A program made the position numbers and the translations under genes. From the NCBI GenBank assembly GCA_028671895.1, contig CM053795.1:14591501-14655500 (forward strand): 64,000 nt of DNA. Reading direction: 5' to 3'. Below are positions 22,885-34,885 of the stretch, in pieces (position 1 is the stretch's first letter; each line of letters opens with the position of its first letter). The stretch is from Oenanthe sinensis. Its lineage: Eukaryota; Streptophyta; Magnoliopsida; Apiales; Apiaceae. A model generated the notes under the pieces. That model was not told where the DNA came from. It saw only the letters and a program-made list of their open reading frames with translations, and ran no database searches.

Positions 22885-23334
22885 TCAAACTTCCTTCACA
22901 GCAACTCCATCTTCAGCTTCGAAAGCAGAGGTGGGGAAGGTCCTGTAAAGTCCAGTAGGAGTCTTGAAGGTGATTTTTCCGGTAGGCGGATCATCGATAT
23001 AAATATCGGTCAATGTAACCCATAGTAAGAGTTCCTTAGTCTTGACACCACAGAGTTTCTTGATCTTGCCATTTTCAATAACAGCAGTGACTTCAGGGGC
23101 ATAGGACACAAGTTTACCAATCTTCTGAAACTTGTGCTCAACTTTTTTCTTTTGAATGAGCCAAACAAAGCCAGTTTCTCTTATGATGCCACATTCTACA
23201 ATGTCTTGGAGAGGTAAAAGACCATTTGGTAAGCCCATTTCTACCAGCAAATTCATGGATTTTTCTTGACATATATCATGTCCAGTGTACATTTCTGTGG
23301 CTTTGGCCCTGATTTCTTCTGTCACTTGACTCAT
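22885..23334 (-). CDS. DUF538 family protein, copy 3 (short form)
   Basis: An intronless protein of 149 residues, MSQVTEEIRAKATEMYTGHD..., clearly of the same family but more diverged than copies 1 and 2. The core segments LLVEMGLPNGLLPLQDIVE, GFVWLIQKKK, GKLVSYAPEVTA and DDPPTGKITFKTPTGLYRTF are present. It ends FEAEDGVAVKEV and so lacks the lysine-rich insertion of the other two. No signal peptide. It is presumably the older paralogue in a three-gene tandem cluster, all on the minus strand. Confidence 0.92.
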   Translation of the reverse strand: MSQVTEEIRAKATEMYTGHDICQEKSMNLLVEMGLPNGLLPLQDIVECGIIRETGFVWLIQKKKVEHKFQKIGKLVSYAPEVTAVIENGKIKKLCGVKTKELLLWVTLTDIYIDDPPTGKITFKTPTGLYRTFPTSAFEAEDGVAVKEV

Positions 23335-23381
23335 TTTCTTTTCTCTTTTTTGGGTGATAATATCGAGGGAGAGATGGGGTT

Positions 23382-23450
23382 GCTTAATATAGCTGATTTG
23401 TTATGTTATTAGCCTTGGACATGTACAAAACTGCAAAAATGCCACTTATA
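23382..23450 (-). promoter_or_regulatory. Promoter of DUF538 copy 3
   Basis: A minus-strand ATATTAAGCA (23390-23381) lies about 50 nt upstream of the ATG, in the same context (ggttgcttaatatag on plus) as copy 1. The conserved block (plus: ttggacatgtacaaaactgc, then aaaaatgccactt) spans 23415-23447. Confidence 0.55.
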
Positions 23451-25680
23451 GTTTCTTGTCAAGGTTACATGTTCTCTGTCTATATATATTTATTGTTTAT
23501 ACCTAATTTTGTATGCTGCCCATTAACAAAAAGGTGTACTAAAACTTGTTAATATATGAATAATCTATAGAGGTGGCCTACTTTAACTGGTTATACTTTA
23601 CTCGTATTTATAAATATTACGTAAAATAATCGAACATCTTGTCGTCAGGTACTAGAGTACTCGTAGTATTTTTTATCGATATATAAAAAAATAAATATAC
23701 TGTCTTCATTTAGGTTGATTTCTTCAAAATTCCAAGACTGGGACCAAGGAGCTGAATTAGGTGGGGTGATAGAGTTATTGTTCTGCAACAACTCTGACAC
23801 TGTCACATTTTATTATGCAACTTCTACCTCCATTTATCCCTAAATAAAATATTTTAATACAGAGAGAGAATTTTTATTTATTGAAATTTAACTATAGGTC
23901 TAGAATATAAGTGTGTTAAAACGAAGAAGATAATATATAACTTATGTTATTAATAATAAATATTTATAAAGCGCAACAATAATTTTAGTTATGAACTAGT
24001 GTTGCCTTGATGAACTGAAAATAAATGAGGATCAGTTGATCACTTAGACACTTACCTTAACAAAAGCCAATGAAATAAAATATAATAATTTATGTTGCAA
24101 AAAGATTACTTGTATTTAATTTTTACAAGATCTAAATAAGAAACTAGTTAGGACTAGACTAGACAAATCGGATCATTATCAGATTTAACTATATTGTATC
24201 AGATTTTGATTTGGATTGAATTGATTTTAAATTTCAAATTATCTAATTCAAACATAAAATTGGATCTCCGTTTCATACATTTCGATTCGATCTTTCGGGT
24301 CCAAATCCAAAATCTAATTATTTAGGACGCCTAATACAATCGCAAGGGTGGAATCGTAAATTAGAAAAATATATGGGGTGTTATTGGGGGAGCATATGTT
24401 AAAGAGATTAAGTTAATGTGAACAGTTGAATAATTAAAGACGAAATTAATACAAGTAGTTGGAAGGGGAACAAGTTAGATGTGCTTTCGAATCACGTGTA
24501 ATCTGGTTAAAGTACCCCATCCCTTCCTTAATATCCTTTCGTAGATTCAGATGCAAAAATATATAGTTATATCTATTATTAAATTTAAAATTTATATGTT
24601 TCCTTCAAAAAATAGAATTTATATTGAATTAAAATATAAAATTTAGCTTTTATTTGATATAAATATTTAGATTTAAAATATTGTTTAATTATATTTTTTT
24701 ATACTTTAGTGTATATGCTAAAAATTTAAACTACAATTACTTAAAAACAGGTATACTATACATGTGGTGATTGTGTGGTCAACCTTTCGATCTTGTATTA
24801 GTACTACATGGAATTTTGGCTAAAAAGTCAACTTTTTAGCTTTCAATTATAAGTTATTTTATCATTCTCCTGCTTTCAATACATGGTCCAGGTTTATGGC
24901 AATGGTATGACATACACTGTTTTTAAAAAATATTTCAATTATTTATTTAAAAACAAATTATTATCTTTTGAAAAATAAGATAAGGCAAACAGGTCCGCAA
25001 TAAATTAAAAAAATATCACATATTGCTTGTCGATCTTTATTTTTTATGTAAAAATAATAAACAAAATTTCAATATTCCCTTTCTATCTCTACTTCTTATA
25101 CATTGAATAATTATGGGTAGAATTGAAAAATAATTATATAAAACATTATTTATAGAGTAATAAACATGACAATTTAAAAAATACACACCAAAATATGCCT
25201 ATCAGTTATTTTAGCAATAGCTTTATAACGTACGGATGAAATAGTAGCGGTGGCCTAGGGGACTATGTATCTGTAATTCTGCACTCTTGTCTCTAATTAA
25301 ATGTTTACATTAAACCAATAGCAACCACACAGATTTGAGTTCTAACTTCTACGTACATCCATATAATGCAACAATATAGGTAAAGCCTTTTTTTTAAACT
25401 AGAAATTCTATTTTTTTTTTTTCTTTTCAGCTTTCTACGATGTTTGGAATTGTCAACATGTTTAGTACCTAAGATACGATGTTTGGAATTGCGAGATACT
25501 GATGCAACTAATAGCGAGAAACCTGAGCTATTGAAAAAATAATATACCTTCCCGTGCTGCCATGAATAGACTCCATATATGATAATGTAAACAACTGGAG
25601 TTACAGATGTACCAAGTCTTGTTATACTTGGGCCGTATTGCAGTTTTCCCGTTCTATCATATGATCTTTGAGGCTGGATA
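23451..25680. other. Intergenic DNA
   Basis: About 2.2 kb, AT-rich, without recognisable genes or elements. The right end is the 3' flank of the aminopeptidase gene. Confidence 0.5.
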
Positions 25681-28600
25681 CTAACTGGAAGCAGCTTGCA
25701 TGATGTTGGAAGTCTCAGATATCATTCCGCCGCTGTACTCATTTAGCAAGGATTCTAAATGGTTAATTTCTTTCGGTAAAGACCCAGTCAGGACCTGTTA
25801 TGACATGAAATATGTTAAAAAAGATAATTACACATATGGCCCAAGTACAGCTGCTGGTTAGAGGTTTCAGGATGAAATAAAACAGTTGTACTATGTCTTG
25901 TGACTTTGGACAATTGTACAATTAGGTTGACATATATACCTCATGACCAGATTCGGTAATGAGGACTTCATCCTCAATCCTAATTCCAATGCCTCTATAC
26001 CTGCATTACATTTTCAGACTACTTAAATATTAAATTAAAACAAAGAAGTAGTTATTGGTAAAGCAATAATGGTCTGTTCTAGCCCTAGCATTGCAGCCTA
26101 GTTGATACCCCTTTTCTCTTTGTAACAACAGATCGAGGGCTCGAGTTATCCTTAGTGGATATGTGCGCATGTCCATGACATAAAAAATGAAAAATCACAA
26201 TGCTACATTTGGTTGGAAGGAATGAAATTGGGACGAACCGAATGAAATTGGTACTACTATGTGAGTAAATATTACTAACAATTTGTTTTCCTTCCAATTT
26301 TCCATCACTACTAGTTCAAACTAGAGCTCAATCCCTCCAATAGTCCTTCTGTATTCTTCTCAGAAACATACAAATAGAGAGATATCAAGGCAGACCAAAA
26401 AAGTAATTTATTTAGTTTAATTCAGTCAATTTGCATGGCAGGTTATTGCCAAAATGCCTGGCAATTTTTTGGAAGATAGCAACTTATACATTAAATTAGA
26501 TTGGACCAAATTTAACTTCATGATATGTAAATCAACTTAAAACATATCCTTGAATGCTTTTTACCTCTCTGGACCATCATAATTTGACGGAATATAAACA
26601 CCAGGTTCAATTGTTACAACCTGCAAAATAATTTTAGAACAAATATATAAACAACAGCTTAGCACAAAATACGTGCTGAATAAATTATTAGAGAAACCAA
26701 ACTAAATGTCCTGCATAGATTATGGAGCTAAAAATTCAAATTAACCACTTTAGTTCTAATTCATTGATATGTACTGTACATATAGATCTTCAATTGTTGA
26801 ATGACGGAAGACATGCAAGTGTATATACTGTAAATTATGCCTCAACTTATGTAAGTGTAACAATCTTTGAAGTGAAAACAATTCACATTTCATACAACTA
26901 GGCAATTAGAATGTTGTTTTCTGATAACTCTCTAGTCTCTACTAACAAAATAGAATGAGAATACTTGTTGCCTAATAGAGAGTTCTCTTCTTACCCCATT
27001 TCTTTAAAAGGTTGAATAGCAATACTTCCGGTGGCAACAAAAAAAGACATAATAAATTACCATCCCAAAGAAGTTAATGCACATATAATGGAAATTTTGA
27101 AACATTAAACCATAAATCTGGATAGATAGGTAGAAAGACATCAAATCTCAGTTACAAGTATAGACATTTGAAATGAGCATCAGTTAATGAATAACTTACA
27201 ACACCTGGCTTCAGAGTGCGGTCATAAGTGATTTTAGAGCAATCATGAACATCCATTCCTAGATAGTGACCTGAATATTGCATAAAAAGCCATAATAATC
27301 CAAAGTTTAGTATCAGAATAGATATTTTCCAACAGGTTAATTTCTAGGATGGAGCTTGGATAGATTAAGTTGCTAACGCAAAAATTTGAATCCTATATGA
27401 GAAACTATGCATAACATGGATGTAGTATTTACCTATACTGGTTGGGTTTAGATGATGGTAAGAACGGTCGTTTTTAAGTATCCCTCTCTTCTTGAAGCTT
27501 TTCCGCAGCTTTTCAACCTATACCATGTAGCAACACAAATATTATTATGTCTGTGCAAGTATGGGGAGCAGTTTTTCAGGCTAAAACTTCGCAAGTGAAC
27601 ACAAAGAAAAGATGACTGGAACAACTGCAAATGGCAATACATGCAAGTTTCTTAGTTCAGAAATTCCCACATCAAAACATTGTAATAGTAAAGCACTAAT
27701 AACTGAGGTTACAATTTCTAAGACTTATCCAGTTGCTTTGGCAAATAGCGGAAAAGCTTCCAAGGAGTAGTCAGATATCCTGGTTTAAGTTATAGCTCTT
27801 CAAAGCAAAATTTGTATGAAATATATTTGCATTTTAATACCTGCGTGGTAGTGTTACTTAGACTCAAATGCGGGTGTCAAATTCAGTAATTATCTAGGTA
27901 TTATTAGGAAAATTCAGTGAAACCTCTGCCAGAACTGAACATTAATGAAAAAATATTCTTGAGGTAAAACAAAACAAGCTTTAATATTATAAGAACATAA
28001 AACATGACAAAATTTAAAGAAATTTAAAGAAATTTAAGAACATAAACATAAAGAAATTTAAATATTTCTTCAATATGTTTTCAAGGATACTTAAACAGGA
28101 TCCATTATCTCATTTACTGTGAAAAAATTGTGAACGAATCTTCACTTAATACATACAATATTACATCTACATTAACTGTATTGCACTCAAGCAAAAGAAC
28201 CGAAATAGGAAATTAAAGTAGTCAGATCATACCGAGTAATTGTGAATCTCCCGGAGGCTTGCGCCAGGTCTGCAAAGCTTTATACATTCCTTATTTGTCT
28301 CTAAAATGAGATCATAAAGGTCTGCCTGAAATATACACAATAATTGCACATCTCACATCAGCTCATGACTTCATAGTTCACATGCACAGTCTAAGACACA
28401 GAGAGACGAGATATGTATAACAAAGGCAGCACAAACACATATTTGAAATCTGTAACCTCCATTACTGTTCATATAATTAGGAGAAGAAAATGATAGGTTG
28501 TCTAGCAAGACATTTGATGAAAATATTCTTAATTACGTATTAGATCATTGAGGAAAAGCGAATGAATTAGAGAAATAAGTAATGTGTGTGTGCGTAAAGT

Positions 28601-31600
28601 GATTTGTCTTGGTGAGTGCACCTCTTACATCTTAATTTGTGAAACAACAATGCACGCTGATCAGGTCATGTAATATATGCAGAAAGGACACTTCTTCTTG
28701 AAGATTATTAGTTCAGTGATAGGCACCTACTAAGCAATTTATGTCGTCCGCCGTGTCACACAGCCGTATACTATATAACGATTAATTTAATTTTTATTCA
28801 TCTAATTATGCTGTATTTTTGTCTGCAACTAATTGACTATGATTTTAATTAAGTTATCAGTTAGCTGCTGCTACAACTTACAAGTCTGTAACGAACTAAT
28901 CACTCTTGTATTATCAATCAAACAAAGTCTGCTTAAATTTTTTAAATTACTAATGTACATTATGGTTGATTTATTTTATATAACTATTGTGCTGCGGTGA
29001 GTCTTTAACTAATTAACTGTGCATAGCACACTAAAATTATTTAATATGTATGTATTATACTACTCAGGTCTAGTAATTGCTGATGTTATATGCTAGTGTC
29101 TTGATAACTTCATGAGTAATGATATTTCAAAATTTAATGTAAATGTATTAGAGAGCTTTAAAGGTTTATTTAGATTGAACATTGAAGTGCAAGCATTATA
29201 GGCACCCCAAGGATGCTCTTTCTTAACATAGATTTTGCTTAAAAAGGTCAACAAAAAATGAAAAATTTATCAGCTGCTCCAACATCATCAAGCTATTATG
29301 AAATTCAGAAGATATTGTATATAGCTCTCTTGCCATCAGGATGGTTCTAACTACTTCCACTTGTGGCCTGTAATCAGACACTTGTTTGATGATTTTAATT
29401 TAATTGCTTTTTTTTAAATTTCTTTTTGCAATAACGGTACCCATGACACTAGGATCGCTTTCTGTTGATTATGTCATTATTAGAAGAAGTTGCAATCATA
29501 TGAGATTAGTACTGTCCCTTTTTAGATCACTGTGTCAACCCTTTGTTGGTGGATTGCAGAATTCTTTTTTTAGTTAGGTAATGATGCTTCTAATTAGGCA
29601 AAATATAGGTTTTATCAAGGACATGCAGTCATCCATTATAACAATGGAACAGAGAGAAACAAGGAAACATACATGTACAGGAGAAAAGCTGCCACATGGT
29701 GGCCAAGTACGAGTGAGATCACTAACATAACCATGTCTCTCACATCCTATATCCATCAAAACAAGATCACCATCTTTGACCTGTTAATACCCATATTACA
29801 TTGAGTCATTGACAAAGTATGAACGTCTAAACCATTAAAAGAAGATTACTGCTTAAGATTAACAAACTCACTTTTTGGTCATTTCGGGAATAATGTACTA
29901 CGCTACCATTAGGGCCACCACCAACCACGGGGTTAAACCTGGTGAAGTAAAAAAATTAAGTTTGTCAAACAGTTCACCAACAGTATTTTGGTCCATGATA
30001 TTTAGGTTACATGAAAATAAATAATATATATGTAACATCATTAGTCAACTGCTCTAGTTTAAAGTGGATAACAGATAGAAAAGAACTTTCATTATTTCTG
30101 CTCAACACTTTTGAACAGTAACTATCAGAAAAAGATTTCTAAAAGGAGATCTTACGCCATTCTTTCTGCACCCCTAGTTCTGCATTCATATTCAACCTTA
30201 GCTGATAACATGCTTTCATAAGGAAATGCCTTCGAATATATCATTGTCTGCAATAGAGCCTATATAATACGAAAAGTAATTTATCAGTATTCCACATTGA
30301 AGAACAAAGCTTAGCATGATAAAACTATAAATTAGCTATTAGCTGATTGCTGGACCACGAAAAAATCACTTAATATGTAGCTTTATTAAACATATGAAAA
30401 GTAAAAATCAATAACTGCCTTCCCCTGACAAAAGTAATAGACCCACTCAATTTAACAGTTCTAACTTATAAGCTAAAACCAAAATGGAGAAAGTTGATAT
30501 TAGGAAAAACAAATAACGCAAAAATTTGATGTACAGATGCATAAGGAACATACAGCAAGTATGACTGATAAAGTATATGAAGTTAGTCAAGTTAAGCTGG
30601 TATTTATACATATGAACATAATCATCTGCCCATGGATGCAGTCAAAACTTATTATAAGTTATTTTTAGATAATAAATTCAAAGGAAAGGATACTATAAAC
30701 TTTTTCAAAGATCTTTTACAAACTAGACAGAGGCACCTAAAGCATAATCACGGTGCATCCCGTCCAAAATCATCATCTATACAAGAATGCAATTGTACAA
30801 GTACCTGGCAACCTATCGATGCAGAGTCTCGCATTAATCTACGTTCAGCCGGTGATTTTACCCATCGAGCTTCATGGGTGTACGTAGAGAGGTCCATTAC
30901 TTTACCCCTGGAAGCTACTTTTTGAAAGGCTTGTAAGCTGGTATAAGTTGGTTTAGCTGTATACTTGTTGTGGAATAATGTGGAAGATTTTTCTATCATG
31001 TTCTGGAGGATCTGCAGCATGAGAAAAAGTAGTACATTGAAGATACTTGGACATTAGGAACTAGAAAAAATAGGTTGAAAATATGTGTACAAGTGTGCAT
31101 GCGAGCAGGTGTGTGTATGATTACATCTGCACATCTGAAATCCTAATAAAAAAAACAAAATAATAAACTACACGTGTTATGGAGGAGAGGAAGTCCTATG
31201 AAAATTGTAATCTCTAAGCCTTCAGGTCTTATTTTAGCCAGCTCAAAGGTAGATTAAATACAACCACTACAAATAACATTATAATATTATTGATTAAGGT
31301 AGGCTCCATTCGCTAACAAGTGAAAAAAGTTAATAAATCACTAATAATAATATTCCTTATTATCTGAAATCAATTACTAAAGTAATAAAGTTTTTTCTAA
31401 AAAAAAATATTATTGCTTCATATTATGAAATTTGCCAAACCTTTATCATAGCCCAAGCATTACAGAGACAACTTGTGTCTAAGCACTCTTCCAGATTATA
31501 AATCACGACATTTAACTGTGTAGTTGCTCAGTAGAAATAATTTATCAGTGTACATACAGGGATCCATTACATATACTTTCATCTTAGGAACCTTTAAACA

Positions 31601-33426
31601 AATATATGACTGCAGATACCCCTGGTTCCGGGTTCTAAATTGCTCATCAGAAACTGAAATTTATAGCTCAAAGACAAAATTACATTATTTTCCCTTCACC
31701 TTATGCAGGTATATCATATATTCTGAGATAAGCAGATTATAGTCGCAACTTCAATTTGGTTAAACATTAATTATTGGTGAAAAGAGGACAAATGACTTGC
31801 CTCGTTTAATTCGCTCATTGGATATGACTGTTCGGCCTTGAATGTGTCTAAAGCTGCATAAACTCCAGCAACTTCACCTTGCCAAGTAATGTCCTAATAT
31901 ATATATTTCAGATAACAGCAAATTTAGACAATGCCCACAAAAACAAACGCTTTTTTTATGTTATGGCAGCCTCGATCTTACCAACTTCAAATATTTTAAT
32001 TTAACATCACGCGTATAGTACTAAGAAGAGAAACATGTATTATTTTTCAAAACCCTCATTTCATACATTAAGTTAGACACCGTTGTCTAGAAAATATAAT
32101 CTTCACCAGAAACTTTTTTTATTTAATTTTCTTGGTAAAGAGCAAAGACTGTTTATTATTGGTGGAAAGTAATCCATGACTAGTCCTGAGGGAACTTCTG
32201 TAGCATCAACCTCCGAGCTGCTGACATGGCGAGAGGAGGCAGTCATTAATGAGAAAGAGGCGATAAGAACTTTTTAATTAATATTTAATATAAAGTATAC
32301 AAACACAAACACTTTATTGGTGTCATATGTAAAAACAGGCTAAATACCCAAAAGAAAGGGGGGTAAACAACATGTAGGATCTTTCACATACAGTGTAAAT
32401 GACTCCCTAAGTAGTTCATCATGTTCTGCAAAAGCGATAATTTATTCCATAACTAAGTTCACCCTTTGCAACATTATACACAAGCTGAGCTATCAACGAA
32501 AAATGGTTGGTATATCGTAAGATATCATTAGAGAAAGGTTAAACATACCTGAAGACTTGGTTCTGGCATGAACATGCATAAACCAAAATCATGACCAAGA
32601 ACTGCTATGCCACCAGGTTGCTGACAACCGGTAATGTACAAATAGTCGGCATCTTGTCTAAAATTATAAGGAACAACTTCATTCATCATGTTTACTTGGG
32701 CAGCCGCAATTATAGCTATGCTCTTCTCCGGAAGAAGTTCTAATAATTTCTTTCTTCTCGAAACATATTCTTCACTTGTAATGCCAGGTGTGATCTCTCC
32801 TTCTTTAAGTAACTGCAATCACAAAAGGAAAACACACAGACACAAATAAGGGTAAGAAGCAGTGTATACTTACCTATAAACAAGTAAAAAAGTAAAAATA
32901 GAGAAGCGAGTAGAGCATTACATGTGGATGAGTAGCAGCAGTTGGCTGTCCAATATCGCAAATCCTCTTTGTAGAATATAAACGACTTTTTGCTACCTAC
33001 AAATCCCATTTAATGAGCTATACACATAATATAAATCCCAATTCTGGTACAGCAAATGAGCTACTTAACAATACATCAAAAAACTTCAATAAACCCCAGA
33101 TGCAGACATATTGATCAAAAATTAAACAAATCATCAAACACATAGCAATCACACTAAAACAAAGTCTTCCCGATAAAGATTCAATCTTTCAAACACTACA
33201 ACATAAAAATCAAAACTTTACTAATACAATCAACACCATTCTTGATATATGTCAATACAAAGATGAATTCACAACAAGAACTGAAAAAACAAGTGATTAT
33301 AAAAAATACCCAGATGATGAAATCAATCAATTATATGCAAAATCTTAAAAGAATTGAAAAGGTACAAACTTGATTGAATAAACGGAGTGAGGTGTTTTGC
33401 AATATTTTTCCTCTGAGAATCTGCAT
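25681..33426 (-). CDS. ICP55: Xaa-Pro aminopeptidase, mitochondrial ICP55/APP3 type
   Basis: Metalloprotease that removes one residue from imported mitochondrial precursors after presequence cleavage. Fourteen exons, all in frame (5' to 3'): 33426-33370, 32996-32922, 32812-32549, 31893-31801, 31011-30805, 30259-30156, 29938-29872, 29780-29673, 28325-28233, 27517-27433, 27270-27200, 26620-26565, 26000-25940, 25794-25681. They encode 484 residues, near the usual length. The basic N terminus (MQILRGKILQNTSLRLFNQV) fits a presequence. The N-terminal aminopeptidase P domain includes RQDADYLYITGCQQPGG (about 97-113). The catalytic domain has all five expected metal ligands: D299 and D310 (LMDIG, SDLTRTWPP), H386 (GHYLGMDVHD), E413 (TIEPGVYIP) and E436 (RIEDEVLI). 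The intron after exon 4 appears to use a GC donor (GAG/gcaagt). The intron after exon 8 is 1.35 kb. Naming follows the family; localisation is inferred. Confidence 0.94.
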
Positions 33427-33989
33427 TTTCTTGAATATATATAAGCACAAATATATGTATGTATAGTCCCTGTGCAAGATGGTGCTTTTATTACATAAAT
33501 CTCATTTTAGGGCTTTACAAGTGAGGTGGAAGCCTCTGAATTTTCAGGGGTCACCGGTTGGTAGTTAATTGGATGGATAATTGGGATTAAGTTAAACAAG
33601 TCATCTGTTAAGTTTTATTATTTCATTTTTTCTCATATTTTTTTCTTTATCAAAACTAACCATTGTTATCTATTTTTGTCATTTTAGTTTTTAATCTTCT
33701 TTAATTATATCATCTGGTGTATTGTGAGTTTTATACATTTGTTATTTTAATTTATCCTTCGTATCAATTATCTAACTTTGTTGTCCTTTTTTGCTCATTT
33801 TGTTCTTAATTTTATTGTGCTCATTTATCAAAATTTTAATTAAAATTGTTTTTATAGTAAAAAAAATTAAATTTGCTGAGTAAAATTTTGTAACAACATA
33901 TTTAAGAATATTGTCATATGTAAAAGGGTATTAGATTAACAAGACAAAATATATTAGATCTAAATTAAAAACTCTATTAAATGTAATTA
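33427..33989. other. ICP55 upstream region
   Basis: AT-rich, with no gene. It should hold the ICP55 promoter (transcribed leftward); a minus-strand tatatatat run lies about 12-20 nt before the ATG, so the 5' UTR boundaries are unclear. Confidence 0.45.
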
Positions 33990-34254
33990 TAGATTTTTTT
34001 TTGAAAGAAATATGAATTGGCAAATCAACTCAGAATACACAGCAGACATGAGATCACTGTTCATGAGAGAGGAAAGAGCATAACGAGGGATAGAAACCCA
34101 ATCCAACGGGAGGATACCATGAGAAACTTGTTGAGCAACCCAGGGAGCAGGACCATTGCACGAGTGTGGCACAAAAGAGAAAACAATGGACTCAACTATA
34201 ACAACACAATTCCAAGGAGGATCAAACATGCCTGACATACATACTTGGGGACGG

Positions 34255-34605
34255 AAATTTTAAATGACCCCCCTTAAAAATATTTTGCGTTATAATTATA
34301 AAAAATTATATGATATAACAAAAGTTTATGGTAATTTTTTTTGAAATTTTCACTTATTTCAACTAAATTTTTATTAAATTTACTTGAAAGTCTGCTTTTT
34401 TTTATAACAAATTTATGCATAATTTTTTTGTAACTCTTCTCACTTATTAACTTATTTTTTGCTCTTTTCACATCTAGATAATTGTTTTTTAGGGAATATC
34501 ATATAAATCTCAGTAAAATTCTTACTAAAAGTAATATCATTAGTTCAAATTCAAAATTCTCACTAAAAGTTTTCAAAAATTAAATCTTTACATCAAAATA
34601 AAGAA

Positions 34606-34636
<31 letters not shown>

Positions 34637-34885
34637 TTAGATTAGTATTGTTTTGATATAAAATATATATAACTGAATACTAGTGCAACTCTAATTTTCT
34701 TTTCTAATAATAAATTATCTAGTTTATTTGAATATATACATATTATATATATATATACACATATGTAATTAGTATTATTTTTAGTTTTATAGGCTAATTA
34801 TTAATTTTATAATTTTTTTTAACTAACTAAGATATATATACTAAATTTTTTTCTGAAAATGTGCCCCAAAATTTTTTAGGCTCCG
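34255..34885. repeat. Dispersed repeat R, copy 2, inserted into LINE 1
   Basis: Reverse-complement homologue of 3690-4645. It splits the LINE RNase H coding between CKFVIEL and MSGMFDPPWNC, so it moved into an existing LINE. Unlike copy 1 it has no Stowaway element at the position corresponding to 4140. It contains a long AT run. Confidence 0.7.
34606..34633. repeat. (AT)14 microsatellite
   Basis: A perfect AT dinucleotide run inside repeat R copy 2; copy 1 has only a short AT tract at the equivalent place. Confidence 0.95.

Noticed and set aside
29574..29759. Short minus-strand frame MMDIGCERHGYVSDLTRTWP as a separate gene
   Set aside because: It is exon 8 of ICP55 read on into its intron.
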